DNA of 19,939 nucleotides from JBQTJN01 sp052387095 (GTDB taxonomy: Bacteria > Pseudomonadota > Alphaproteobacteria > Micavibrionales > Micavibrionaceae): positions 1 through 19,939 of the forward strand of contig JBQTJN010000004.1 of assembly GCA_052387095.1 (NCBI GenBank), given 5' to 3'. Shown here piece by piece: positions 1 to 6,597 of the stretch (the first letter of the stretch is position 1; each line of letters opens with the position of its first letter). The position numbers and the translations under genes are program-made. The notes under the pieces are model-generated. The model ran no database searches. It was not told where the DNA came from and saw only the letters and a program-made list of their open reading frames with translations.

Positions 1-1286
1 GGTAGTGAAGATCTTTCGTCCTTGGCCTGGCGCAGGAAGGCCTCCAGCGGCTCGTGCAGGCGGATCGCCTCGTCCACCTCGGCACTGGAACCGGCCCGGT
101 AGGCCCCGAGCCGGATCAGCTCTGCCATATCCTCATACGCCGCAACCACCTGCTTGGCGCGGCGGATGATTGCATTCTGCTGCGCAGACAAAACATTCGG
201 CATCGAACGCGAAATCGATTTGAGAACATTGATGGCCGGATAACGCCCGCGGTCGGCAATATCGCGTTCCATGACAATGTGCCCGTCCAGGATCCCGCGT
301 ACCGCATCTGAAATCGGCTCGTTATAATCGTCACCTTCGACAAGGACGGAAAACAAGCCCGTGATCGATCCTTGTCCCGGCCCGCCCGGACCCGCACGCT
401 CCAATAATCTTGCCAGCTCACCGAACGTCGTCGGCGGATAACCTTTCGAGGTCGGCGGCTCACCCGTCGACAAACCGATCTCGCGCTGCGCCATTGCAAA
501 CCGCGTGACGGAATCGATCAGGCATAAAACCTGCCGCCCGTGATCGCGAAAATATTCGGCAATCGCCAGCGTCATATAAGCTGCCTGCCGACGCATCAAA
601 GCGGGCTCGTCCCCTGTTGAAACAACAACAACCGAACGCGCCAAGCCTTCCGGCCCCAGATCATCCTCGATAAATTCCTGCACTTCGCGGCCGCGCTCGC
701 CGACCAGACCGATCACCGATACATCAGCCGCGGTATAGCGCGCCATCATCGACAGCAAAATCGATTTACCGACGCCGGAGCCGGAGAAAATTCCCATCCT
801 CTGCCCACGGCATGTGGCGAGAAACGTATTCACCGCGCGCACACCGAGATCCAGCTGTTCGCCGAGGCGTTGCCGCGAATGCGGCGCCGGCGGGCGGTTG
901 CGCAGCGGAACGGGATAACCGCCGCGCGGCAATGGTCCCTTGCCGTCGATCGGTTGCCCCAGCGCATTGACAACCCGGCCGAGCCAGCGTTCATCCGGCA
1001 TGATGACAGGTTGATGATACTGTATGACGGCCTGGCAGCCGAGTCCGACTGCGTCCAGCGTACCGAACGGCATCAACAGCGCATGCCCGTCGCGAAACCC
1101 GACAACTTCACACGGGATGAATTTCCGTCCCGGCGGATGCAGGTTGATGATCGAACCGATGGATGGGCCGTTGCCCGCGCCGGTGATTTCCACCAGCAAA
1201 CCGAGAATCTTGGTCACCCGCCCATAGGTTTCGTGCTCCGGCAGGAGATTGATAGCGGCGGCGGCTTGGTCGGCGAGGCGGTCCAT
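1..1286 (-). CDS. fliI: Flagellum-specific ATP synthase FliI (3' end beyond window)
   Basis: The minus strand reads without a stop from an ATG at 1286 to the window edge (428 codons; the family is about 440-450 aa, so only a few C-terminal residues are missing). It encodes the cytoplasmic ATPase that drives type III export of flagellar subunits. Visible features: an N-terminal beta-barrel region; Walker A SGSGVGKS with Lys about residue 174; a Walker B strand VLCLIDSVTRFA; the GYPPTTFGELARLLERAG segment; and RGRYPAINVLKSISR near the C-terminal domain. These are F1/FliI/YscN family hallmarks, and the GYPP and SISR segments point to FliI rather than F1-beta. It is transcribed divergently from the peptidoglycan-binding gene. 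No other flagellar structural gene is in the window, although CtrA and a TipF-like protein nearby fit motility. The frame is intact throughout. Confidence 0.95.
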   Translation of the reverse strand, partial: MDRLADQAAAAINLLPEHETYGRVTKILGLLVEITGAGNGPSIGSIINLHPPGRKFIPCEVVGFRDGHALLMPFGTLDAVGLGCQAVIQYHQPVIMPDERWLGRVVNALGQPIDGKGPLPRGGYPVPLRNRPPAPHSRQRLGEQLDLGVRAVNTFLATCRGQRMGIFSGSGVGKSILLSMMARYTAADVSVIGLVGERGREVQEFIEDDLGPEGLARSVVVVSTGDEPALMRRQAAYMTLAIAEYFRDHGRQVLCLIDSVTRFAMAQREIGLSTGEPPTSKGYPPTTFGELARLLERAGPGGPGQGSITGLFSVLVEGDDYNEPISDAVRGILDGHIVMERDIADRGRYPAINVLKSISRSMPNVLSAQQNAIIRRAKQVVAAYEDMAELIRLGAYRAGSSAEVDEAIRLHEPLEAFLRQAKDERSSL

Positions 1287-1440
1287 AGAGAAAACATAAC
1301 TTGTTGCGTATTTACAATATTTTACTGGAAAAGAAGGATTTAAGCTAATGGCCCGTATAAAATAAGATGATTTATCGAACGATTTTGTGTAAGACAACGT
1401 TGTTACATATAACCCCCGCGCACGAGGAGACTTAACTACC
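1287..1440. promoter_or_regulatory. Divergent promoter region between fliI and the PG-binding gene
   Basis: This AT-rich 154-bp spacer separates two divergently transcribed genes and must hold both promoters. On the plus strand TTGTGT (1385-1390) and TATAAC (1408-1413) are 17 bp apart, a plausible sigma-70-type pair with a good -10 and a weak -35. A purine-rich ribosome site, GAGGAGA (1424-1430), lies 10 nt before the ATG at 1441. I could not pick a convincing promoter for fliI on the minus strand. Confidence 0.45.
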
Positions 1441-2418
1441 ATGAAAAAGATTCTGACAATTATGCTTTTGTCGACAGCCCTGCCCGCTGCCGCCATGGCA
1501 CAAAGCCTGAGCGTAAAAACAGGCGACGCACAGATTTCCGCAGACACCGCGGTTGAAAACCCGACCCCTTCCGAAGTCAACGCCGCCGAGAAAATGGAAG
1601 CGGAAATCAAGTCAGGCGATGAACCTGTACTTAACACAACCGTAACAACCGATACAGCCTTGGAAGCGCCGTCTGCCACAGACATGGCACCGGATGCGGA
1701 TGCGAATCCGATAACGGATGCCACTGTTGAAACTAAAACGGAAACGGAAATCAAAGCCGCCGAAACGCCGGCTGCCGCACCTATGGAAGCCACAGTACCG
1801 CAGGACGCCTCTACCGCTGTAACCACGGAAACAACGACAGACGCAGCCCCTGCCGCTGAAACACCGGCCGTTGCCGCAGACGCTGAAACCAAAACCGAAA
1901 CCAGTGCTGCTGTGAAAACCCGCGCCAACCTCAGCCGCGCGAATGTACGCAAGCTGCAGAAGGCGCTGAAGGACCAGGGCTCCTACACCGGCAATATTGA
2001 CGGCTCATGGGGCGACCAGACCGCTGCGGCCGTTTCCGACTTCCAGTCGAAGAACAGCCTCGGCATTACCGGTGAGCTGGATCAGGCAACCATCGACAAG
2101 CTCGGTGTTGATTTTTCAGCCTCGGCGATTAAACGCACCCGTGCCACCAAATCCAAAGTGGACATGAATGACCCGGCCAATAAGGCGCTGGAATCGCGTG
2201 TTGTACCGAAAGCGGACATGAATATGGGCGCAGGCGCAGCCGTCACCACCCAGGGCGCCGTTACGATAGCGCCTGCCACCACCCCGGCTCCAGCCGAACA
2301 ACCGGCAGCCGCCCCCGCGCCTGTTCCGGCTCCGGCCGCTGACCCTGTCATGGCGCCGACCGGCAGCCCACCGGAGGGCAATGCGGACGAAAATTCAGGC
2401 TATTCAACGACTTACTAG
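1441..2418 (+). CDS. Secreted peptidoglycan-binding (PG_binding_1) domain protein, low-complexity
   Basis: A 325-aa exported protein of unknown specific role. Residues 1-20 form a Sec signal peptide (Lys-Lys, hydrophobic core, cleavage after AMA). Residues about 21-160 are a low-complexity Ala/Thr/Glu stretch with repeated TETKTET-like runs, probably disordered. Residues about 165-223 match the PG_binding_1 fold, with VRKLQKALKDQG, the GNIDGSWGDQT turn and AAVSDFQ. The C-terminal tail is Ala/Pro-rich (PAPAPVPAPAAD) and ends in a short polar segment. It has no catalytic domain, so it is more likely a wall-anchored or periplasmic spacer protein than a hydrolase. It stands alone as a single transcription unit between its own promoter region and a strong terminator. 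The domain call is firm; the function is not known. Confidence 0.85.
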   Translation: MKKILTIMLLSTALPAAAMAQSLSVKTGDAQISADTAVENPTPSEVNAAEKMEAEIKSGDEPVLNTTVTTDTALEAPSATDMAPDADANPITDATVETKTETEIKAAETPAAAPMEATVPQDASTAVTTETTTDAAPAAETPAVAADAETKTETSAAVKTRANLSRANVRKLQKALKDQGSYTGNIDGSWGDQTAAAVSDFQSKNSLGITGELDQATIDKLGVDFSASAIKRTRATKSKVDMNDPANKALESRVVPKADMNMGAGAAVTTQGAVTIAPATTPAPAEQPAAAPAPVPAPAADPVMAPTGSPPEGNADENSGYSTTY

Positions 2419-2446
2419 TAATTCGTTGAACTATAAGAACATGCAA

Positions 2447-2476
2447 AACAGGCGGGTTTCCCCGCCTGTTTTTTTT
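2447..2476 (+). terminator. Rho-independent terminator after the PG-binding gene
   Basis: A perfect 10-bp stem, AACAGGCGGG / CCCGCCTGTT, with a 4-nt TTTC loop is followed directly by a run of T (2469-2476). It lies 29 nt after the stop at 2418 and insulates ctrA from upstream transcription. Confidence 0.93.
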
Positions 2477-2500
2477 GCCCCGGACCTCAGCCCCGCCCGG

Positions 2501-2584
2501 AAAATTAAATTTGTGGGATTTCTTAATATTTGTTAAAATTAGTTAATAAACATTAATAAATGATCGGGGAAGGATCTTAAATCC
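2501..2584 (+). promoter_or_regulatory. ctrA leader with phased TTAA tetramers (candidate CtrA autoregulatory region)
   Basis: This AT-rich block precedes ctrA. TTAA occurs at 2523, 2533, 2543 and 2553, exactly 10 bp apart, with further copies at 2505 and 2577. Known CtrA boxes in Caulobacter and rhizobia are TTAA-N7-TTAA (11-bp spacing), so these N6 spacings are not canonical; autoregulation is an inference. A purine-rich ribosome site (GGGGAAGGA, about 2566-2574) lies 10 nt before the ATG at 2585. Confidence 0.5.
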
Positions 2585-3292
2585 ATGCGTGTACTTTTAG
2601 TTGAAGACGACAGTTCAACCGCCAAGAGCATCGAACTGATGCTGAAGTCGGAAGGGTATATTGTCGATACGGCAGATCTCGGCGAAGACGGTCTCGAAAT
2701 CGGCAAGATCTATGATTACGACATCATCCTCCTCGATCTCATGCTGCCCGACATGGACGGCTACGACGTTCTCAAAGCGCTGCGCGACTCGAAAGTCGAA
2801 ACACCGATCCTCATTCTCTCCGGCCTCACCGAACTCGACAATAAAATTAAAGGCCTCGGCTACGGCGCCGATGATTACCTGACCAAACCTTTCGACAAGC
2901 GCGAACTGATCGCCCGTATCCAGGCCATTGTCCGCCGCAGTCAGGGCCATTCCCAAAGCGTCATCCAGACCGGTAAGGTTAAAGTCAATCTCGACTCCCG
3001 CACCGTGGAAATCGATAACAAGCCGCTGCATCTCACTGGTAAGGAGTATGGAATTATCGAATTGCTGTCGCTGCGCAAGGGCTCGACCCTGACGAAGGAA
3101 CAGTTCCTGAACCATCTTTATGGAGGCATGGACGAACCGGAAGCGAAGATCATCGACGTTTTCATCTGCAAACTCCGCAAGAAAATCGCCGACATGACAG
3201 CCGGTGACAACTATATTGAAACTGTCTGGGGCCGCGGCTATGTCCTGCGCGACCCGGACGCGGACAAGAAAAAAGTCGCGGCGAGCGCTTGA
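2585..3292 (+). CDS. ctrA: Cell-cycle response regulator CtrA
   Basis: A 235-aa OmpR-class response regulator. The receiver domain (1-120) shows the acidic pair D8-D9, phospho-acceptor D51 in ILLDLMLPDMDG, S79 and K101 in YLTKPF. The DNA-binding winged helix (about 125-230) contains near-invariant CtrA stretches: HLTGKEYGIIELLSLRKG, EQFLNHLYGGMDEPE, KIIDVFICKLRKK and the ETVWGRGYVLRDP end. These identify CtrA rather than a generic OmpR protein. In Alphaproteobacteria CtrA controls cell-cycle and flagellar genes after phosphorelay from CckA-ChpT. The C-terminus ends KKKVAASA. Caulobacter CtrA is degraded by ClpXP through a C-terminal Ala-Ala signal, so this Ala-rich tail could serve similarly, but it does not end in AA. 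The gene is monocistronic by layout, followed by a palindromic repeat. Confidence 0.97.
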   Translation: MRVLLVEDDSSTAKSIELMLKSEGYIVDTADLGEDGLEIGKIYDYDIILLDLMLPDMDGYDVLKALRDSKVETPILILSGLTELDNKIKGLGYGADDYLTKPFDKRELIARIQAIVRRSQGHSQSVIQTGKVKVNLDSRTVEIDNKPLHLTGKEYGIIELLSLRKGSTLTKEQFLNHLYGGMDEPEAKIIDVFICKLRKKIADMTAGDNYIETVWGRGYVLRDPDADKKKVAASA

Positions 3293-3308
3293 TATCCAAT
3301 TACTTAAT

Positions 3309-3386
3309 GTCATCCCCGCGGCGCGCCGAAGGCGTTTGCACGGCGGGGATCCGGAATGCCAGACCCCCGCCTTCGCGGGGGTGACA
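3309..3386. repeat. Two-ended palindromic repeat, copy A (ctrA-pgsA gap)
   Basis: The left half starts GTCATCCCCGCG (3309) and ends GCGGGGATCCGG (3354), with an expanded inner arm of about 22 nt. A 4-nt spacer (AATG) follows, then a right half starting CCAGACCCCCGC (3359) and closing GCGGGGGTGACA (3386). Each half folds as a GC hairpin, and the two halves are inverted relative to each other. The right half lies only 51 nt upstream of pgsA. It could also act as a transcription attenuator for ctrA, but it has no T run. Confidence 0.9.
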
Positions 3387-3436
3387 ATTTTGGAATTGTC
3401 CTTGCTTCAACAAAACGCCTTCGGCATGATTCTCTT

Positions 3437-3985
3437 ATGATGAACCTCGCCAACACGCTCACCCTCTCCCGCCTCGCGCTTCTGCCCTTTATCACGCTGC
3501 TGTTTTTTTTCCCCTATGAATGGGCGGCATGGCTTTGCCTTCTGCTCTACGGGCTGGCCGCGCTCACCGATTTTCTCGACGGCTACGTCGCGCGTAAATA
3601 CAACCAGGTCACACCGCTCGGTACCTTCCTCGACCCGGTCATAGATAAAATTTTTATTGCCGTTTTATTCCTGCTCCTGGCCGGCACCGGCCGCCTCTAC
3701 GGCGCGTGGATTATTTTGCCCGTGCTCATCATAGCGCGTGAATTTCTCGTTTCCGGCCTGCGTGAATTTCTCGGACCACATAATATTCAACTACCTGTCC
3801 GCCCGTGGGCGAAATGGAAGACCGCCCTGCAGATGATCAGCATCGCCATGCTCATCATCGGCCCCGTTGTGCTTTATATGCTGGAACTGGGGCGCATCTG
3901 CCTGGTCCTCGCCACCATCCTGACGCTGGTCACAGGGTTGGAATATCTGCGCGCGGCGCTGGCGCATATCCGGAAAATGTCCTAA
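3437..3985 (+). CDS. pgsA: CDP-diacylglycerol--glycerol-3-phosphate 3-phosphatidyltransferase PgsA
   Basis: A 182-aa integral inner-membrane enzyme that makes phosphatidylglycerophosphate from CDP-diacylglycerol and glycerol-3-phosphate, the committed step to PG and cardiolipin. The CDP-alcohol phosphotransferase signature D-x2-DG-x2-AR-x8-G-x3-D-x3-D is complete, from D45 (DFLDGYVAR) to the two aspartates in FLDPVIDK. The N-terminus (NLANTLTLSRLALLPF) and several hydrophobic helices are typical. The open frame extends upstream to 3356, but that part lies in the palindromic repeat and reads as repeat-derived residues, so I chose the tandem ATGs at 3437/3440. pyrD starts 12 nt after the stop, so the two are probably co-transcribed. 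The size matches the family. Confidence 0.92.
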   Translation: MMNLANTLTLSRLALLPFITLLFFFPYEWAAWLCLLLYGLAALTDFLDGYVARKYNQVTPLGTFLDPVIDKIFIAVLFLLLAGTGRLYGAWIILPVLIIAREFLVSGLREFLGPHNIQLPVRPWAKWKTALQMISIAMLIIGPVVLYMLELGRICLVLATILTLVTGLEYLRAALAHIRKMS

Positions 3986-3997
3986 AACATTAGTCCC

Positions 3998-5071
3998 ATG
4001 TGTGACCTCTATAAAATAGCCCGTCCCTTACTGTTCGCGCTCGACCCTGAAACCGCGCACGGCCTTGCCATTCGCGCATTGAAAACCGGCTTGGTGCCGG
4101 GAAAATCTTATAAAGACCCATCGCTTGAAACCACGCTCTGGGGTTATAAATTCGCTAATCCGCTCGGGCTTGCCGCCGGCTTCGTCACGAACGCCGAGAT
4201 CATCGCCCCTACGCTCAAACTCGGCTTCGGTTTCGTCGAGGTCGGCACCGTCACGCCGCTGCCGCAAAGCGGCAATCCGCGGCCGCGCATCTTCCGCGAT
4301 AAAAAGAACGAGGCCGTGATCAATCGCATGGGTTTTCCCAACGAGGGCCTGAAAACTTTCCGCACCAACCTGGAATCCTTTCTTGAGCAGAAGAAAAAAC
4401 CCGAAGGTATCCTCGGTATCAATATCGGTATGAACAAGGATCAAATGGAACCCGCCAATGATTATATTGCGCTTATCCGCATGCTGGGTCCGCTGGCCGA
4501 TTACATCACTGTCAATGTCTCCTCTCCCAACACCGAAGGCCTGCGCGACCTGCAAAAACAAAAGGCATTATCCGCGCTTCTCTCCGCCCTCAAGGAGGAA
4601 CGGACGCGCTGCTGCGGTTTCCGTCCGCTGCCGATCCTTGTCAAGATCGCGCCGGACTTAAGCCCCGAGCAGCAGGAAGAGCTCGCTCATACCGCTGTTG
4701 ATGTCGGCATAGACGGTCTGGTCCTGACCAACACGACGCTGGACCGCCCCTCCTATTTGCCAAAACCGTTCGCCGCGCAGAAAGGCGGCTTAAGCGGCCT
4801 CCCGCTCACCGCCCGCTCCACCGAGATGATCCGCCGCATCTACCGCCTTACAAACGGCCAGATGCCCCTTATCGGCGTCGGCGGCATCTCCAGCGCGCAG
4901 GACGCCTATGCGAAGATTCGCGCCGGCGCTTCCTTGGTCCAGCTCTATTCCGCCTTCATTTTCAAAGGGCCCGCCCTTGTTAATTCCATAAACCGTGATC
5001 TGGCACGCTTATTGAAAGAGGATGGATATACTAGTATTTCCCAAGCCGTGGGCTTGGATTCCAAGCCATAA
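3998..5071 (+). CDS. pyrD: Dihydroorotate dehydrogenase (quinone), class 2, PyrD
   Basis: A 357-aa membrane-associated flavoenzyme oxidising dihydroorotate to orotate with quinone as acceptor, the fourth step of pyrimidine synthesis. The class 2 N-terminal extension is present (LYKIARPLLFALDPETAH). Barrel motifs follow in order: NPLGLAAGF, EVGTVTP with QSGNPRPR, INRMGFPNEG, NVSSPNT with the class 2 Ser nucleophile, ILVKIAPDL, LTNTTLDR, GGLSG, IGVGGI and VQLYSAFIFKGP. Two positions are odd. The usual AAGFDKN(A/G)E reads AAGFVTNAE, which removes the lysine that contacts substrate in E. coli (K66; here T64). The usual NIGKNK reads NIGMNK. The rest looks intact, so the class is secure, but the flavin/substrate pocket may be altered. 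It sits between pgsA and a TipF-like gene (17-nt gap). Confidence 0.93.
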   Translation: MCDLYKIARPLLFALDPETAHGLAIRALKTGLVPGKSYKDPSLETTLWGYKFANPLGLAAGFVTNAEIIAPTLKLGFGFVEVGTVTPLPQSGNPRPRIFRDKKNEAVINRMGFPNEGLKTFRTNLESFLEQKKKPEGILGINIGMNKDQMEPANDYIALIRMLGPLADYITVNVSSPNTEGLRDLQKQKALSALLSALKEERTRCCGFRPLPILVKIAPDLSPEQQEELAHTAVDVGIDGLVLTNTTLDRPSYLPKPFAAQKGGLSGLPLTARSTEMIRRIYRLTNGQMPLIGVGGISSAQDAYAKIRAGASLVQLYSAFIFKGPALVNSINRDLARLLKEDGYTSISQAVGLDSKP

Positions 5072-5088
5072 TCAGGTACTTAAAAGAC

Positions 5089-6393
5089 ATGGCTCGCAAA
5101 CCGAATAAACGAAAAACCAGATCCGGCAAATACGGCACCGTCGCGCCCGGCATTTTGTTTCTGGTCGCGTGTGCCTTTGCGGCTTATGTCGCCCTCTCCT
5201 CCACCCTGATCGGCATCTTTTACGCCGGGTTTTCACTGGTCTGCGTCCTCCTCTATAACGAGAGCCGCCAGCGCCTCCAGGCCCAGCGCGAGACGGGCTT
5301 CAAGATCAAATCTCTGGAAGACAACAACCGTTTCTTCACAGGCGAAACCACCCGCACGCGCCACGACATCGTCAACATTCAAGGGCGACTGAAAGATCTC
5401 GAAATGAAAAAAAGACCTGTACAAACGGCGGCCGCTCAAGAAAAAACACCGCCGGCAAGCCTCCCCCGCACGACCCGCAAAAACTCACCCGTGCAGGATA
5501 ATTTCAGCAACAAGTTCCTGACCATGCTCAAGCGCTCGACCATGCCGCGCGCAACGAAGCCCGGCGTGCAAATTTCTTCAGCCAAACCTGCCGCCAATGA
5601 CCGCAGCGAAGACGATATGGGCCTAAGCGATCTCGTTGTCGAGGAACTCCTCCATCACGCGGTAACGCAGGAAAACATCAACACCTTCCTGCAGCCCATC
5701 ATGAAACTACCGCAGCGCCGCGTTGAATATTACGAGATGTATGCACGGATCCGCGCCCAGCCAGGCGTTTACATGCCTGCTGCGCGTTATCTCGAAATCG
5801 CGCATCAGGGTAATCTCGTGAGCCAGATTGACGCCATCCTGCTTGAAGAAACAACCAAGATCATCCTTGGCACCGCCCACATGAACAAGGCCGCGCCGTT
5901 CTTCATGAACATCACCGGCGCCAGCCTGAAAAACAAGAACTTCATGAACACGCTGCTGCTGTTCCTCGCGCGCAACCGCGCCCTCGCGGGCCGTCTCATT
6001 CTTGAGATGCCGCAAAGCGAATTCGAAATACTCTCCGCCCCCATGCGCAAGGTTATGAAAGCCCTCGGCCAGCTCGGCTGCGCCTTCTCGCTCGATCACG
6101 TGGAGAATTTGAACATCGATGAGGAAGCGCTGAAAGCCGTCAACATCCGCTTCATCAAGATCCGCGCCCAGACCTTCATCGCCCGCGCTCAGAAAGACAC
6201 TGAATTCGCGTATCTTCGCCACATGAGAAACCGCCTCGACAAGGCCGGCATCCAGATCATCGCCGAGAAAATTGAAAGCGATAAAACCCTGCTCGAACTG
6301 GCCGACTATGATATCCGCTACGGCCAGGGCAACGCGCTGGCCAAACCAGACCTGCAATCCGTATTTGAAAGCCAGGCCCGCGAACGCGCCTGA
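5089..6393 (+). CDS. tipF: TipF-like membrane protein with degenerate EAL domain (c-di-GMP effector)
   Basis: A 434-aa protein. Its basic N-terminus is followed by two adjacent hydrophobic helices (about 20-36 and 39-56), a charged, probably coiled-coil segment (57-108), a low-complexity linker (110-175) and an EAL-like domain (about 180-430). Recognisable EAL positions: EMY at 216-218 in place of EAL, N274, E306, D336 followed by H337 where enzymes have DD, K357 in FIKIRA, E393 in IIAEKIE and Q413. Loss of the second metal-site aspartate and of the DDFGxG loop suggests no phosphodiesterase activity. This architecture (two membrane helices, coiled coil, degenerate EAL) is that of TipF, the c-di-GMP-binding flagellar assembly regulator of Caulobacter. 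FliI and CtrA in the same window fit that. The EAL fold is firm; TipF orthology is inferred. Confidence 0.8.
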   Translation: MARKPNKRKTRSGKYGTVAPGILFLVACAFAAYVALSSTLIGIFYAGFSLVCVLLYNESRQRLQAQRETGFKIKSLEDNNRFFTGETTRTRHDIVNIQGRLKDLEMKKRPVQTAAAQEKTPPASLPRTTRKNSPVQDNFSNKFLTMLKRSTMPRATKPGVQISSAKPAANDRSEDDMGLSDLVVEELLHHAVTQENINTFLQPIMKLPQRRVEYYEMYARIRAQPGVYMPAARYLEIAHQGNLVSQIDAILLEETTKIILGTAHMNKAAPFFMNITGASLKNKNFMNTLLLFLARNRALAGRLILEMPQSEFEILSAPMRKVMKALGQLGCAFSLDHVENLNIDEEALKAVNIRFIKIRAQTFIARAQKDTEFAYLRHMRNRLDKAGIQIIAEKIESDKTLLELADYDIRYGQGNALAKPDLQSVFESQARERA

Positions 6394-6403
6394 TTCCGCA
6401 ACT

Positions 6404-6570
6404 GTCATCCCCGCGGCCTGCGAAGCAGGCATCAACAGCGGGGATCCGGAAAAGGCTTAATCTTCCTTGCATTCACATGCCAGACCCCCGCCGTAAAGCA
6501 AACCGCAGGTTTGTTTGCTCTTCTTTAGAAGCGAACAACGCCTTTGGCGTTGCTTCGCGCGGGGGTGACA
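6404..6570. repeat. Two-ended palindromic repeat, copy B, with nested hairpins
   Basis: The left half runs GTCATCCCCGCG (6404) to GCGGGGATCCGG (6449) and carries an inner hairpin GCCTGC-GAA-GCAGGC (6416-6430). A 30-nt spacer follows. The right half opens CCAGACCCCCGC (6480) and closes GCGGGGGTGACA (6570), with two further hairpins nested in its loop: AGCAAAC paired to GTTTG...GCT, and AACGCC-TTT-GGCGTT. It is the longest copy and fills the gap between the tipF-like gene and yejA. It may also terminate tipF transcripts. Confidence 0.88.
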
Positions 6571-6597
6571 AATAGTGACAATATGTTAGAAATAGCC

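Noticed and set aside
2615..3313. 232-codon minus-strand frame opposite ctrA
   Set aside because: Shadow of ctrA, which is unambiguous on the plus strand.
3356..3436. N-terminal extension of PgsA (MPDPRLRGGD...)
   Set aside because: These residues are translated repeat sequence. PgsA homologues begin at the NLANTLTLSR-type start, so ATG 3437/3440 is preferred.
6544..6597. N-terminal extension of YejA from a TTG at 6544
   Set aside because: It lies in repeat copy B and would put a non-signal sequence before a good signal peptide.
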